Of a DNA stretch of 64,000 nucleotides, positions 9,777 through 19,878 are shown piece by piece; position 1 is the first letter of the stretch, and every line of letters begins with the position of its first letter. The translations under genes and the position numbers were made by a program. Source of the DNA: Pseudomonas sp. (lineage in GTDB: Bacteria; Pseudomonadota; Gammaproteobacteria; Pseudomonadales; Pseudomonadaceae); contig JAUSOF010000081.1 in NCBI GenBank assembly GCA_030656145.1, positions 29,661 to 93,660 on the forward strand, given 5' to 3'. The notes below the pieces were generated by a model. It was not told where the DNA came from. It saw only the letters and a program-made list of their open reading frames with translations, and did no database searches.

Positions 9777-9931
9777 CAGGCTGTTGAAAAACTACCTGCG
9801 TTGGCAATGCTGCGTTAAAGACAGACTCGGAATGCTCATTTACAGCAGTAAAGTCGAGTGCGACCCCAGTCGCTTCCTCGCCTGTTTTTGCCTTGTCTTG
9901 CCTGCCTCGCCTACGTTTTTTCAACGGCCTG
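9777..9931. mobile_element. MITE-like element inserted between tolQ and tolR
   Basis: A 155-bp segment bounded by imperfect terminal inverted repeats: CAGGCTGTTGAAAAA at the left and, on the opposite strand, CAGGCCGTTGAAAAA at the right (14 of 15 bases agree). It carries no transposase and no plausible gene. It abuts the tolQ stop codon (9932-9934). I recall closely similar sequences scattered through pseudomonad genomes, consistent with a non-autonomous element moved by a transposase elsewhere. A clear target duplication is not visible. Confidence 0.7.
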
Positions 9932-10627
9932 TTAGTCGTCCGAGGTATGCACTTTACGGTGCAAGATCGCCTGGAATTCATCGGCGAAGGTGTAATAACG
10001 ACCGATCAGCATTTCGCCGCGCGCAGCAAAGCGGTTGTAGGCGATGACCGCAGGAATTGCGGCGAACAGACCGATGGCGGTGGCGATCAGCGCCTCGGCA
10101 ATACCCGGCGCCACAGTGGCCAGAGTTGCTTGCTGCACCTGTGCCAGGCCGCGGAAGGAGTTCATGATCCCCCATACGGTGCCGAACAAACCGATATAGG
10201 GGCTGGTGGAACCCACTGTCGCGAGGAACGGCAGACTCTGCTCGAGCTTCTCTTCTTCACGCGCGATAGCCACACGCATGCCGCGCGCCACCCCGTCCAT
10301 CACCGCATCCGGATCGACACCCGGCTGCTGACGCAGACGAGAGAACTCCTTGAAACCGGCACGAAAAATCTGCTCCAGCCCCGAGTCAGGATCCGGATTA
10401 CTGCCCGCCTGACGATACAACTTGGACAAATCGATCCCGGACCAAAAGCGCTCCTCGAAGCTGTCCAGTGAGCGCTTGGCGGCGCGCAGCAGGGTGCTGC
10501 GCTGAAAAATCATGACCCATGAGGTGACCGAAGCGGCCACCAGTATCAGCATCACCAACTGTACTACCAGGCTGGCATTGCTGATCAAACTCCACATCGA
10601 CATATGGTCAACGGCGTTGGCTTCCAC
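9932..10627 (-). CDS. tolQ: Tol-Pal system protein TolQ
   Basis: 231 residues, MotA/TolQ/ExbB family. Three transmembrane helices are seen at about residues 17-38, 135-160 and 170-195, with the conserved VGSTSPYIGLFGTVWG segment. It forms the inner-membrane proton channel with TolR. The start is two bases after the ybgC stop, so the order of transcription is ybgC-tolQ-tolR-tolA. Its stop codon touches the MITE-like element. Confidence 0.96.
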   Translation of the reverse strand: MEANAVDHMSMWSLISNASLVVQLVMLILVAASVTSWVMIFQRSTLLRAAKRSLDSFEERFWSGIDLSKLYRQAGSNPDPDSGLEQIFRAGFKEFSRLRQQPGVDPDAVMDGVARGMRVAIAREEEKLEQSLPFLATVGSTSPYIGLFGTVWGIMNSFRGLAQVQQATLATVAPGIAEALIATAIGLFAAIPAVIAYNRFAARGEMLIGRYYTFADEFQAILHRKVHTSDD

Positions 10628-10629
10628 GC

Positions 10630-11082
10630 TTACTCTCCTGCTTTGGCTGCACCCGCGCCGCTCAGGCCGGCAAATGCCGTACGCAGAGCTTCGGGGATAG
10701 CCCGGGGTTTCAAATTATCGGCGCGCACACAGGCCACCAGGAACTGCCCTTCGCAGAGCAGCGCATCATCCGTAGCCCGCCTGACCTGCTGACGAAAACG
10801 CAGGCTGGCACGGTTTAACTCCATTACTTCGGCGCTAACCAACAGTTCATCATCCAGGCGCGCCGGCGCGTGATAGCGCGCTTCACTGGAATGCACGACA
10901 AACAACAGGCCCTCACCCGCCAGCGTCGATTGGGCAAAGCCCAGGTCGCGCAGTCGCTCGGTGCGAGCCCGTTCCATGAATTTGAGGTAATTGACGTAGT
11001 AGACGATGCCGCCCGCATCAGTGTCTTCGTAATAAACACGACAACGATGGGCGAAAGACTGAACTCCGTTTAGCGCGTGCAT
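10630..11082 (-). CDS. ybgC: Tol-Pal associated acyl-CoA thioesterase YbgC
   Basis: 150 residues, hotdog fold. The N-terminal [19 protein letters not shown] motif contains the catalytic aspartate of the 4-hydroxybenzoyl-CoA thioesterase type. E. coli YbgC hydrolyses short acyl-CoAs in vitro and associates with phospholipid synthesis enzymes; its link with Tol function is conserved in gene order. First gene of the tol operon here. Confidence 0.93.
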   Translation of the reverse strand: MHALNGVQSFAHRCRVYYEDTDAGGIVYYVNYLKFMERARTERLRDLGFAQSTLAGEGLLFVVHSSEARYHAPARLDDELLVSAEVMELNRASLRFRQQVRRATDDALLCEGQFLVACVRADNLKPRAIPEALRTAFAGLSGAGAAKAGE

Positions 11083-11135
11083 ACTTTAGTGCGAGCTCCT
11101 GAACTTGCCAATCACTGGCAGCAAGTATTTTTTGC

Positions 11136-12173
11136 TTAGTCGACGTCAACGGTCGGTAAGTCGCCCATGCGCTTCGGCATATTCAGACCGAAATGCAGGT
11201 AGGCATGCCGAGTTACCACGCGCCCTCGCGGGGTGCGCATGATATAGCCCTGCTGAATCAGATAGGGCTCCAGGACATCTTCGATGGTATGGCGCTCCTC
11301 GCTGATGGCCGCAGCCAAACTGTCGACCCCCACGGGACCGCCATCAAACTTCTCGATCATGGTCAGTAACAGCCGGCGATCCTGGTGATCGAAACCGCGC
11401 TCATCGACATCCAACAAATTCAGGGCTGCATCGGCAATCTGCCGGGTGATATCACCCTGCCCGCGCACTTGGGCAAAATCGCGCACACGACGCAACAGGC
11501 GGTTGGCGATGCGCGGCGTGCCGCGAGCCCGCCGGGCAATTTCGAAGGCGCCCTTGGCCTCGATCGGCAAACCAAGTATGCCCGCCGACCGCGTGACAAT
11601 GGTGGTCAGGTCCTCGGTGTTGTAGAACTCCAGGCGCTGGACGATACCGAAACGATCGCGCAGCGGATTGGTCAGCATGCCGGCACGGGTGGTGGCGCCG
11701 ACCAGGGTAAATGCCGGCAGGTCGAGTTTGATCGAACGTGCGGCCGGCCCCTCGCCGATCATGATATCCAGTTGAAAGTCTTCCATCGCCGGATACAGCA
11801 CTTCTTCGACGATCGGCGACAGGCGATGGATCTCATCGATAAACAACACGTCACCCGGCTCAAGATTGGTCAGCAGCGCAGCCAGATCGCCCGGCCGCTC
11901 CAGCACCGGCCCGGAAGTGCTCTTGATCGACACGCCCATTTCCTGGGCGATGATATTGGCCAGAGTGGTCTTGCCGAGGCCCGGCGGGCCGAAGATCAGG
12001 GTGTGATCAAGGGCTTCACTGCGGCCCCTGGCGGCCTGGATAAAAAGCTCCATCTGCTCGCGCACGTTCGGTTGACCAATGTATTCAGCCAACTTCAACG
12101 GCCGAATAGCACGGTCCACCTGCTCGTCGGGGTCGCGGCTAGTGGCGGTAATCAGGCGGTCTGCTTCGAGCAT
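11136..12173 (-). CDS. ruvB: Holliday junction branch migration helicase RuvB
   Basis: 345 residues, AAA+ ATPase. Walker [10 protein letters not shown], Walker B FIDEIH, sensor 1 GATTRAG and the C-terminal winged helix (RTPRGRVVT) are all present. It drives branch migration of junctions held by RuvA. It begins 7 bases after the ruvA stop; ruvC is just upstream, so the three form one operon. Confidence 0.97.
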   Translation of the reverse strand: MLEADRLITATSRDPDEQVDRAIRPLKLAEYIGQPNVREQMELFIQAARGRSEALDHTLIFGPPGLGKTTLANIIAQEMGVSIKSTSGPVLERPGDLAALLTNLEPGDVLFIDEIHRLSPIVEEVLYPAMEDFQLDIMIGEGPAARSIKLDLPAFTLVGATTRAGMLTNPLRDRFGIVQRLEFYNTEDLTTIVTRSAGILGLPIEAKGAFEIARRARGTPRIANRLLRRVRDFAQVRGQGDITRQIADAALNLLDVDERGFDHQDRRLLLTMIEKFDGGPVGVDSLAAAISEERHTIEDVLEPYLIQQGYIMRTPRGRVVTRHAYLHFGLNMPKRMGDLPTVDVD

Positions 12174-12179
12174 TTGGAA

Positions 12180-12785
12180 TTACACCATTCCCTTCAGGGC
12201 ACGACGGATCATATCTTCACTGCTCAACCCATCCTGCTTGACCGCAGAGACGGCGCGACTGGCTTCTTGTGGCTTGTAACCGAGGGAAATAAGCGCACTG
12301 ACTGCATCATTCTCCGCATGTGGGACTGCACCAGCGGCGCGAGGTTCAACCACCAGAGTTGCCATGCCCGGCACAGCCTCCCAAGCCTTGAAGCGATCTT
12401 TCAATTCAACCAGCAAGCGTTCGGCGGTTTTCTTGCCGACCCCAGGGATTTTCACCAGCACCGAGGTATCTTGCGCCTGTACGCAGCGCACCAGTTCATC
12501 GACCTCCAGCCCGGACATCAAGGCCAGTGCCAGCTTGGGGCCGACGCCGTTGAGCCGGATCAGCTCGCGAAACAGCTGGCGCTCACGCTTCTCGAAAAAA
12601 CCGTAGAGCAAGTGTGCATCTTCACGCACCACCAGGTGAGTGTGCAGGGTCAACGGCTCACCGACTGCTGGCAAACGGTACAAGGTTGTCATGGGCACTT
12701 CCAGCTCGTAGCCCAGGCCATTCACATCCAGAATCAAATGCGGCGGCTGCTTCTCCGCCAGGGTGCCGCATAAACGTCCAATCAC
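12180..12785 (-). CDS. ruvA: Holliday junction DNA helicase RuvA
   Basis: 201 residues. An N-terminal OB fold (1-64), helix-hairpin-helix motifs (about 70-140, including [11 protein letters not shown] and [12 protein letters not shown]) that hold the junction, and a C-terminal RuvB-binding domain (about 150-201). Lies 21 bases after ruvC. Confidence 0.97.
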   Translation of the reverse strand: MIGRLCGTLAEKQPPHLILDVNGLGYELEVPMTTLYRLPAVGEPLTLHTHLVVREDAHLLYGFFEKRERQLFRELIRLNGVGPKLALALMSGLEVDELVRCVQAQDTSVLVKIPGVGKKTAERLLVELKDRFKAWEAVPGMATLVVEPRAAGAVPHAENDAVSALISLGYKPQEASRAVSAVKQDGLSSEDMIRRALKGMV

Positions 12786-12806
12786 CGCTGCTTTCCTTGA
12801 ATAACG

Positions 12807-13331
12807 CTATAAACGAAGACGGCCGCCGCGCCGCTTGGCAGCGACCAGGCCGTGGGGAATCAGGCTTTGCCGGTGATGGGCATGACACAACGCAATCGCC
12901 AGGGCATCCGAGGCATCGATCTGCGGCTTCTGCACCAGCTTGAGCAAATGCATGACCATCATCTGCACCTGCTCCTTGTCGGCGCCACCGCTGCCGGCAA
13001 TCGCCTGCTTGACCTGGGTTGCGGTGTACTCGGCGATATCCAGCCCCGCCTCGATCCCCGCCACGATCGCCACGCCACGCGCCTGGCCAAGTTTGAGTGC
13101 CGAGTCAGGATTACGCGCCATGAACACCTGTTCGATGCCCATGGTTACCGGCCCATAGGTCTCGATCACCTCGCGTACGCCGCGAAAGACAATTTGCAAG
13201 CGCTCCGGCATCGATCCGCTACCGGTACGAATGCAACCCGAGGCGACATATTCACAACTGCGCCCGGTATCACGCACCACACCATAACCGGTGATGCGCG
13301 AACCAGGGTCAATACCAAGGATCAACGTCAT
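12807..13331 (-). CDS. ruvC: Holliday junction resolvase RuvC
   Basis: 174 residues. The acidic catalytic residues are seen in [12 protein letters not shown] (Asp7), GIEQVF (Glu) and near the C-terminus in [12 protein letters not shown]. It cuts junctions symmetrically. First gene of ruvC-ruvA-ruvB. A hairpin terminator for the upstream gene separates it from the yebC gene. Confidence 0.97.
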   Translation of the reverse strand: MTLILGIDPGSRITGYGVVRDTGRSCEYVASGCIRTGSGSMPERLQIVFRGVREVIETYGPVTMGIEQVFMARNPDSALKLGQARGVAIVAGIEAGLDIAEYTATQVKQAIAGSGGADKEQVQMMVMHLLKLVQKPQIDASDALAIALCHAHHRQSLIPHGLVAAKRRGGRLRL

Positions 13332-13441
13332 GCCCTACCGCCCGCCCGAGCTGTCGACCAAGGCCGGCAACCATACTGTTTATCTATCCAGTTGGCGAGT
13401 ATAGGGCCGGCCAGCGCTGGCGTCACCCACATAGCCGCCAT

Positions 13442-13490
13442 AAAAAAACCGGAAGCACCTGGGCAACAGCCTCCCAGCAACTTCCGGCCC
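13442..13490 (-). terminator. Terminator after the yebC-family gene
   Basis: On the minus strand GGGCCGGAAG and CTTCCGG form the stem, with a second small pair in the loop, followed by seven T residues. It lies 18 bases past the yebC stop, so yebC and ruvC are probably separate transcripts. Confidence 0.8.
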
Positions 13491-13507
13491 GTTCGATGAA
13501 TAACCAA

Positions 13508-14254
13508 TTAACCAAGCTGCTCCATGAGCTCGTCGGATATCTCGGCGTTGTGATAAACGTTCTGCACGTCGTCGAGGTCTTCCAGCATGTCGATCAGCTT
13601 GATCACTTTCTGCGCGGTTTCCAGGTCCGTGACCGGCGCACTGACCGATGGAATCATCGCCACTTCGGCCTCATCGCCCTTGAACCCGGCATTGCCCAGC
13701 GCTTCGTTGACCGCATGGAAGTCGGCGAACGCGGTATAGACCTCGACCGAACCGTCCTCGGCGCTGACAATATCATCGGCACCGGCTTCCAGAGCCGCGT
13801 CCATCAAGGCCTCTTCATCGACACCCGGGGCATAGCTGATCTGCCCTTTGCGCTCGAACATATAGGCCACCGAGCCATCGGTACCCAGGTTGCCGCCACA
13901 CTTGGTAAAGGCATGGCGCACTTCGGCGGCGGTGCGGTTGCGGTTATCAGTCATCGCTTCGACAAAGATCGCCACACCACTGACTGCATAACCTTCATAA
14001 CTCAACTCGGCCATGTTGTCGGCGTCGTCCGAGCCGACGCCGCGGGCAATCGCCCGGTCGATGGTGTCACGGGTCATGTTGGCGGTCAGCGCCTTTTCCA
14101 CGGCCAGGCGCAGACGCGGATTGTCTGCCGGCAGACCACCTCCTTTGGCAGCGACCGTCAGCTCACGAATGAGCTTGGTGAAAATCTTGCCGCGCTTGGC
14201 GTCTTGACGTCCTTTGCGGTGTTTGATGTTGGCCCATTTGGAATGACCAGCCAT
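13508..14254 (-). CDS. YebC/PmpR family transcriptional regulator or translation factor
   Basis: 248 residues, the family length, with the hallmark N-terminus [14 protein letters not shown]. The family has three domains. In P. aeruginosa the homologue in the same place, PmpR, represses the quinolone signal regulator pqsR; other YebC proteins relieve ribosome stalling at proline runs. Which role holds here cannot be told. It follows aspS with a terminator between them. Confidence 0.93.
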   Translation of the reverse strand: MAGHSKWANIKHRKGRQDAKRGKIFTKLIRELTVAAKGGGLPADNPRLRLAVEKALTANMTRDTIDRAIARGVGSDDADNMAELSYEGYAVSGVAIFVEAMTDNRNRTAAEVRHAFTKCGGNLGTDGSVAYMFERKGQISYAPGVDEEALMDAALEAGADDIVSAEDGSVEVYTAFADFHAVNEALGNAGFKGDEAEVAMIPSVSAPVTDLETAQKVIKLIDMLEDLDDVQNVYHNAEISDELMEQLG

Positions 14255-14308
14255 AACTCACTCCGTCTTCAATTCAATTCAGGTCCTATTACATAGCACC
14301 CATAACGA

Positions 14309-14332
14309 AGAAGCCTGGAAAACCCAGGCTCC
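14309..14332 (-). terminator. Terminator after aspS
   Basis: AGCCTGG and CCAGGCT pair around a four-base A/T loop 17 bases past the aspS stop. Only short T runs follow, so termination may be partial. Confidence 0.6.
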
Positions 14333-14348
14333 TTGTCGCCAGCAAAGC

Positions 14349-16124
14349 TTATTCGGCTTTGGGCTGCTCGCGCAGGCGAATGTGCAATTCGCGCAACGAC
14401 TTGGCATCCACCACACCCGGCGCCTGAGTCATGACGCAGGCCGCGCTCTGGGTTTTCGGGAAAGCGATCACTTCGCGGATCGACTGCGCGCCGGTCATCA
14501 GCATCACCAGACGGTCGAGACCGAAGGCCAGACCACCGTGGGGTGGCGCGCCGAACTTCAGGGCGTCGAGGAGGAAGCCGAACTTCTCCTGCTGCTCTTC
14601 TTCGCTGATACCCAGCACCCGGAACACGGTCTGCTGCATGGACTTGTCATGGATACGGATCGAACCACCACCCAGTTCAGTGCCGTTCAGCACCATGTCG
14701 TAGGCCCGCGACAGCGCGGCTGCCGGATTGGCTTCCAGCTCTGCCGGGCTGCAGCTTGGCGCGGTAAACGGGTGGTGCATGGCATTCAGGCTGCCGTCGT
14801 CGCTCTCTTCGAACATCGGGAAGTCGACGACCCACAGCGGCGCCCACTCGCAGGTCAGCAGACTCAGGTCGTGACCCAGCTTGATACGCAGCGCACCCAA
14901 GGCCTCACTGACGATCTTGGCTTTGTCGGCCCCGAAGAACACGATGTCGCCATCCACTGCACCGACGCGATCGAGGATCACATTGATGTTGTCCAGCGGG
15001 ATATTTTTAACGATCGGCGACTGCAGACCTTCAACACCATTGGCGCGCTCGTTGACCTTGATATAGGCCAGGCCACGGGCGCCGTAGATGCCGACGAACT
15101 TGGTGTAGTCATCGATCTGCTTGCGCGGTATGCTCGCCCCGCCCGGTACGCGCAGCGCGGTCACGCGGCACTTGGGGTCGTTGGCAGGGCCGGCGAATAC
15201 CTTGAAGTCGACGTCCTTGAGCTGATCCTCGACATCCACCAGCTCCAGCGGGTTGCGCAGGTCCGGCTTGTCGGAGCCGAAACGGCGCATGGCTTCGGCC
15301 AGGGTCATGTGCGGCAGCTCGCCGAACTCGACGTCCAACACTTCCTTGAACAGCTGGCGAATCATCTTCTCGGTGATGCCCATGATATCGGCCTCATCCA
15401 TGAAGCTGGTTTCGATATCGATCTGGGTGAATTCCGGCTGGCGATCGGCGCGCAGGTCTTCGTCACGGAAGCACTTGGCAATCTGGTAGTAACGGTCGAA
15501 GCCCGCCACCATCAGCAACTGCTTGAACAGCTGTGGCGACTGCGGCAGGGCAAAGAAACTGCCGGCATGGGTGCGACTCGGCACCAGGTAATCACGCGCA
15601 CCTTCCGGAGTGGCACGGGTGAGAATCGGCGTTTCCACGTCGAGGAAGCCGTTGTCATCCAGGTAGCGGCGGATGCTGCTGGTGATGCTCGAACGCAGCT
15701 TCAACTTGGCTGCCATTTCAGGGCGGCGCAGGTCGATAAAGCGATAGCGCAAGCGGGTTTCTTCGCCGACATCGGAGTATTCGTTGAGCGGGAACGGCGG
15801 GGTCTCCGCCTCGTTGAGCACTTCCAGCTCATAGCCGAGCACTTCGATGGCGCCACTGGCCATATTGGCGTTGCCGGCACCGGCCGGACGCAGACGCACC
15901 TTGCCAGTAATTTTCACCACATACTCGCTGCGCACTTTATCGGCGACAGCAAACGTCTCGGCACGATCAGGATCGAATACCACCTGGGCCAGACCTTCGC
16001 GGTCACGAATGTCGAGGAAAATCACCCCGCCATGGTCGCGACGGCGATGTACCCAACCGCAAAGGGTGACTTCCTGGCCGTCCAGGCTCTCGTTCAGTTG
16101 GCCGCAATAATGGCTGCGCATCAT
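14349..16124 (-). CDS. aspS: Aspartate-tRNA ligase
   Basis: 591 residues, bacterial-type class II synthetase. An N-terminal OB-fold anticodon-binding domain (about 1-105) is followed by the catalytic core with motif 2 ([14 protein letters not shown]), the inserted bacterial GAD domain at about 290-415, and motif 3 ([11 protein letters not shown]). In P. aeruginosa this enzyme is non-discriminating and also charges tRNA-Asn; the same is likely here but is not shown by this window. Confidence 0.97.
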   Translation of the reverse strand: MMRSHYCGQLNESLDGQEVTLCGWVHRRRDHGGVIFLDIRDREGLAQVVFDPDRAETFAVADKVRSEYVVKITGKVRLRPAGAGNANMASGAIEVLGYELEVLNEAETPPFPLNEYSDVGEETRLRYRFIDLRRPEMAAKLKLRSSITSSIRRYLDDNGFLDVETPILTRATPEGARDYLVPSRTHAGSFFALPQSPQLFKQLLMVAGFDRYYQIAKCFRDEDLRADRQPEFTQIDIETSFMDEADIMGITEKMIRQLFKEVLDVEFGELPHMTLAEAMRRFGSDKPDLRNPLELVDVEDQLKDVDFKVFAGPANDPKCRVTALRVPGGASIPRKQIDDYTKFVGIYGARGLAYIKVNERANGVEGLQSPIVKNIPLDNINVILDRVGAVDGDIVFFGADKAKIVSEALGALRIKLGHDLSLLTCEWAPLWVVDFPMFEESDDGSLNAMHHPFTAPSCSPAELEANPAAALSRAYDMVLNGTELGGGSIRIHDKSMQQTVFRVLGISEEEQQEKFGFLLDALKFGAPPHGGLAFGLDRLVMLMTGAQSIREVIAFPKTQSAACVMTQAPGVVDAKSLRELHIRLREQPKAE

Positions 16125-16554
16125 GGTGGTAATCGCTTCTCTTGAGTCTTGAATTCGGTGGGCCGCATGGAGTGCGGCGCGTGTCCGGGGCCATGCCTGT
16201 TGGCAGGCTCACGCGGTATGTTCTGCAAGTGCAACATTCGGCGAGGCCAGCAATCAACCAACGGCGCGCGTGCGCCAGATCACTTCAAACCCGCTCGTCG
16301 CGGTAAAGCGCAGGATTATATATGGTTAAGCCGTCACTTGCAGCCGCCGCCCCAAGCACTGCCGCACAGCCGCCGCAACCATCGCTGCGCTCACGGCCAA
16401 CCGCCCCATGCCAATCAGGTATGCCAAAGTGAAACCCACTGCATCGAACAATGGCACTTATTGATATAAGCCAAGATCAAGCAGGCAAGGCCTATGCTAG
16501 GCTCCGGATACTGCGGAGCCAGCCAAGCTCCAGCCACTTGATAGGAGAACCGTT
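16125..16554. other. Intergenic region between divergent aspS and the Dps-like gene
   Basis: No gene is supported in these 430 bases. It must hold both promoters. CTATGCTAGG at 16492-16501 resembles an extended -10 of the stationary-phase sigma factor and is at the right distance for the Dps-like gene; a matching -35 is not clear. An AGGAG ribosome site precedes the ATG at 16555. Confidence 0.4.
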
Positions 16555-17025
16555 ATGGAAATCAACATCGGCATCGCTGAACAGGACCGTGCCGCCATCG
16601 CCGAAGGCCTGTCGCGCCTGCTTGCCGACACCTACACCCTGTACCTGAAAACCCACAACTTTCACTGGAACGTCACCGGCCCGATGTTCAACACCCTGCA
16701 CCTGATGTTTGAAGGTCAGTACACCGAACTGTCGCTGGCCGTCGACCAGATTGCCGAGCGCATTCGCGCTCTGGGCTTCCCAGCACCCGGCACCTATGCA
16801 GCCTATGCACGCCTGTCATCCATTAAAGAAGAAGAAGGCGTGCCAAACGCTACAGACATGATCAAACAACTGGTTCAAGGCCAGGAAGCCGTTATTCGTA
16901 CTGCACGCGGGATCTTCCCGCTGCTCGACAAAGTCAGCGACGAACCTACCGCAGACGTACTGACCCAGCGCATGCAAGTGCATGAGAAAACTGCCTGGAT
17001 GCTGCGCAGCCTGCTCGACGCCTGA
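16555..17025 (+). CDS. Dps/ferritin-like DNA-starvation protein
   Basis: 156 residues, one ferritin-like four-helix domain. The Dps signature [12 protein letters not shown] contains the ferroxidase histidine, and a second metal-binding stretch is DQIAERI. Such proteins form 12-mers that store iron and shield DNA from peroxide. It is next to aspS as in P. aeruginosa (PA0962). The tail is short and not strongly basic, so DNA binding is not certain. Confidence 0.9.
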   Translation: MEINIGIAEQDRAAIAEGLSRLLADTYTLYLKTHNFHWNVTGPMFNTLHLMFEGQYTELSLAVDQIAERIRALGFPAPGTYAAYARLSSIKEEEGVPNATDMIKQLVQGQEAVIRTARGIFPLLDKVSDEPTADVLTQRMQVHEKTAWMLRSLLDA

Positions 17026-17200
17026 CAGATCAACCAGCACCACTCCCGCACAGCGCATAAAACAACCAGCAGGCAAAGACCAGGACCACGGGTCTTGGCC
17101 TGCGCTTGCCACTGGATCGCCCAAGCCCGAAATGCACCTAGGCGCAAGGCCAGTGCGTGCTCTATGCTTTAGCCATCCGCAACTTGCCACAGTGACGTGC

Positions 17201-18268
17201 ATGAGCAAGCCAGACAAAAACCTCAGTATTCTTGAGCGCTACCCGGAAGACACCCGCGAAGCCGCAGCCCTGCTAAAACAAGCCGTGCCACTGATGATGC
17301 GTCACGGTATACCGCCCAATCCGCTGCACTACGCGCTTTGGTACACCTACAGCCAAGGCCAGGTACCGGACCTCAATCGCCGCCTGGACAAAATCGTCAC
17401 CGACTTCGACAGCTTTCCAGCGGAAGTAGCGGTCAAGTTATTCCGCGACTACGTCATTCGTAACGAACTCGAAGAAGCCCGCGCCGGCCAACAACAAGTG
17501 ATCGAACTGGCCGATACCATAGAAGATGGCATCGCCCTCAGCGTTACTGGCAGCCACAACTATCAAGCCAGCCTGCAACAGGGCCTCAGCGCACTGCAAG
17601 AACCGATCATCGACGACCTGCCCAACGTACTCAACGACCTGCAACAAAGCACCCAACTGATGCAGGAACAGCAAGAAAAGTTCCTCTATCGCATACGTGC
17701 AGCGCAGAACGAAATCCAGCACCTACGCGGCCAACTGGAGCGCGCTCACGTCGCAGCAACCCTCGACAGCCTGACCCAGGTTTTTAACCGGCACGCCTTT
17801 ACCCGCCTAATGGAACAAGCACTGACCGGCGAACACCAGGGCATCGCCTTGGTGATGCTGGATATCGACCATTTCAAACAGTTCAACGACCAATATGGTC
17901 ATCCGCTGGGCGACCGTGTCCTGCAGCATGTTGGTCAACTGCTGCGCGACGCCCTCCCCCCGCGCGCCACTGCCGCGCGCTACGGCGGCGAAGAGTTCTG
18001 CATAATTCTTCGCGAGTGTTCCGACACCCAGAGTGCGCACGCCTTCGCCGAAGGCTTACGGGAGAAAATCCAGTCCCTGCGGATAAAAGTACGTCGCACC
18101 GACCAGGTACTCGACAGCATCAGCGCCTCTTTCGGCTATGCCCTCGCCATACCTGGAGACACCCTGGAAAGCCTGCTTACCCGTGCCGATGACGCCCTTT
18201 ACCAAGCCAAACACAGCGGCCGCAACCAGGTACAACCCGAACCACGCGCAACCGCCACAAGCGCTTGA
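17201..18268 (+). CDS. Diguanylate cyclase (GGDEF domain)
   Basis: 355 residues, predicted cytoplasmic with no membrane helix. A helical N-terminal region of about residues 1-165 carries no sensor domain I recognise; a coiled coil at about 150-185 leads to the GGDEF domain at about 190-345. The active-site GGEEF is at 262-266, so c-di-GMP synthesis is likely. The product-inhibition site expected as RxxD five residues before GGEEF reads PPRA, so feedback control is probably lost. I start at the ATG at 17201 (MSKPDKNLSILERYP); open frame upstream reaches into the Dps-like gene. Confidence 0.85.
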   Translation: MSKPDKNLSILERYPEDTREAAALLKQAVPLMMRHGIPPNPLHYALWYTYSQGQVPDLNRRLDKIVTDFDSFPAEVAVKLFRDYVIRNELEEARAGQQQVIELADTIEDGIALSVTGSHNYQASLQQGLSALQEPIIDDLPNVLNDLQQSTQLMQEQQEKFLYRIRAAQNEIQHLRGQLERAHVAATLDSLTQVFNRHAFTRLMEQALTGEHQGIALVMLDIDHFKQFNDQYGHPLGDRVLQHVGQLLRDALPPRATAARYGGEEFCIILRECSDTQSAHAFAEGLREKIQSLRIKVRRTDQVLDSISASFGYALAIPGDTLESLLTRADDALYQAKHSGRNQVQPEPRATATSA

Positions 18269-18437
18269 TTTGAGTAGCTCCCCTCTTTGCTGTTAAATAC
18301 GCCCCGTGCCACTGCCCCGAGCTACCGGAGCAGTGCATAGGCTGATTACGCGCGCATCCACAACGCCCTCAAGTCAAGGCAATGCCCGTGCAATCAGCTA
18401 TTCCTGGCGATCCTTTTAATAAGTGAGTTCATTGAAC

Positions 18438-19040
18438 ATGTTGAAAATTGTCCACCTGCTAACGGGCCTAACTGCCCTGCTGCTGTCATTTGTGCCAAGC
18501 CTAAGCGATCAATCCTTGCCATTCCTGCAACAGCCAGAAGCCCTGTGCCTTGCCTTGTTTGGCTTTATCAACCTGATTCTGGCACCGCAACTGCCTATCT
18601 GGCATTCCGGCCTGCGCCATCAACTGCAAAACCTGGTGTCCGCCCTGCTGATCCTGGGCACATTGCTGCAGGCCTTGATTCTGCTGGCGCCGTTACCAAC
18701 GATTGCCGATCAGCCTGCCACCCTGTTCAGCTTGCTGGTTGTTGCGGCCGCAGTATTGCTGCACCTGGCGACCAACCTGCGCCTGAACTTCCGCGGCAGC
18801 GCCGTGACTCACGACATGACCGACCGGGAAACCGGCACAGTCAAATGGTTCAACACCTCCAAGGGCTTCGGCTTTATTTCTCGTGATTCGGGTGACGATA
18901 TCTTTGTCCACTTTCGCGCGATTCGCGGCGAGGGCCATCGGGTACTGGTCGAAGGCCAACGCGTCGAGTTCTCTGTTATGCAACGCGACAAGGGCCTGCA
19001 AGCGGAAGACGTGATAGCGGCATCTCCCGCCCGCCGCTAG
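18438..19040 (+). CDS. Membrane protein with C-terminal cold-shock domain
   Basis: 200 residues from the ATG at 18438; a GTG at 18423 would add five. Four hydrophobic helices are seen in residues of about 1-120. The last 70 residues are a cold-shock domain: [18 protein letters not shown] has the RNP1 motif and DIFVHFRAI the RNP2 motif. Cold-shock domains bind single-stranded nucleic acid; here one is tethered to the inner membrane. Similar fusions occur in other pseudomonads beside slyX. The function of the tethering is unknown. Confidence 0.85.
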   Translation: MLKIVHLLTGLTALLLSFVPSLSDQSLPFLQQPEALCLALFGFINLILAPQLPIWHSGLRHQLQNLVSALLILGTLLQALILLAPLPTIADQPATLFSLLVVAAAVLLHLATNLRLNFRGSAVTHDMTDRETGTVKWFNTSKGFGFISRDSGDDIFVHFRAIRGEGHRVLVEGQRVEFSVMQRDKGLQAEDVIAASPARR

Positions 19041-19054
19041 CCTCGACGCAAAGC

Positions 19055-19082
19055 AGAAAGCCCGCAAAATGCGGGCTTTTCT
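19055..19082 (+). terminator. Terminator after the cold-shock-domain gene
   Basis: AAAGCCCGCA and TGCGGGCTTT pair around an AAA loop, followed by TTTTCTGTTT. It lies 17 bases past the stop. Confidence 0.85.
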
Positions 19083-19149
19083 GTTTATACGACGTCGCCA
19101 GCGACTACTGTTGTCGCGCCACAGATCATTTGTCGTGGAGTCCCATGCG

Positions 19150-19225
19150 CCGTTAGCCGTCAGGCGTAGGAGCCGGCCATGCCGGCGATTCGCACGCATG
19201 GCGTGCCCCTACAGGCTTGCGACAT
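19150..19225. repeat. REP-like palindromic repeat
   Basis: GTAGGAGCCGGCCATGCCGGCGA contains the palindrome GCCGGC-CAT-GCCGGC, and a downstream CGCATGGCGTGCCCCTACAGG gives the facing end. The layout (GTAGGAGC...CCTACAG) is that of the pseudomonad REP elements also seen at 38151 and 49637. Confidence 0.6.
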
Positions 19226-19243
19226 TTGAACCCTGTCGCGACA

Positions 19244-19450
19244 CTAGTAGTGAGGCGGCGGCAGCTCATCCTCCACCGCATCAAGTTGCCCGCCTATTTC
19301 CTCCTGGCGCCTGGCCAGAGCAGCGAGCTGCAACTGCAAGCGATCCAGCTCTCGCTGCTGAGTCACCAGCACATCGTTGAGCGTTTGAATGGTGTCATCC
19401 TGAAAAGCCAAACGGCTTTCCAGATCGGTGATTCGCTGTTCGGCATTCAT
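19244..19450 (-). CDS. slyX: SlyX family protein
   Basis: 68 residues. A heptad pattern across residues of about 3-50 ([18 protein letters not shown]) predicts a coiled coil, as in SlyX, whose role is unknown. The ATG at 19450 is two bases past the stop of the HIT gene, so the two form an operon. Confidence 0.9.
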   Translation of the reverse strand: MNAEQRITDLESRLAFQDDTIQTLNDVLVTQQRELDRLQLQLAALARRQEEIGGQLDAVEDELPPPHY

Positions 19451-19452
19451 GC

Positions 19453-19878
19453 TCAGTCCTCGATAAAACAGAAATTTTCAGCCAGCACCAGGCGCAACCT
19501 GTCCTTGATCGCCAGCACCTGTTCATCGCTATACGGCTGCGCAGGCAACCGTCCCCACACAGGCGCAGGCCAGGCGACATCGTCACGACGCCGAGCGATC
19601 ACATGCATGTGCAGTTGGCTGACCATATTACCCAGGGTGGCTACGTTCATCTTGTCAGCACCGAAGGCGTCCTTGAGCGTCTCGGCCAACCTGGTGGTTT
19701 CTTTCCACAGAGCCTGCTGGTCATTGGTATCGAGCTGAAACAGCTCGCTCACCTCCTCGCGCCTGGGCACCAGGATAAACCAGGGGTAGTGCGCATCATT
19801 CATCAGCAGCAAACGGCATAACGAAAAATCGCCAACCGGCAAAGTGTCCTGCTGCAAACGCGGATCCAAAACAAACAT
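19453..19878 (-). CDS. HIT family nucleotide-binding protein
   Basis: 141 residues. I start at the ATG at 19878 because GGAGGGTGG precedes it; a much longer frame upstream has no support. The C-terminal active-site segment reads QLHMHVIAR, so the first histidine of the His-x-His-x-His triad is Gln, as in the DGTP/GalT-like branch. The central catalytic His is kept. Likely a nucleotide hydrolase or transferase of unknown substrate. Confidence 0.85.
   Translation of the reverse strand: MFVLDPRLQQDTLPVGDFSLCRLLLMNDAHYPWFILVPRREEVSELFQLDTNDQQALWKETTRLAETLKDAFGADKMNVATLGNMVSQLHMHVIARRRDDVAWPAPVWGRLPAQPYSDEQVLAIKDRLRLVLAENFCFIED

Noticed and set aside
14382..16145. 587-codon open frame opposite aspS
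   Set aside because: It lies wholly inside aspS on the other strand, has Gln/His-rich composition typical of antisense frames in GC-rich DNA, and the aspS frame is certain.
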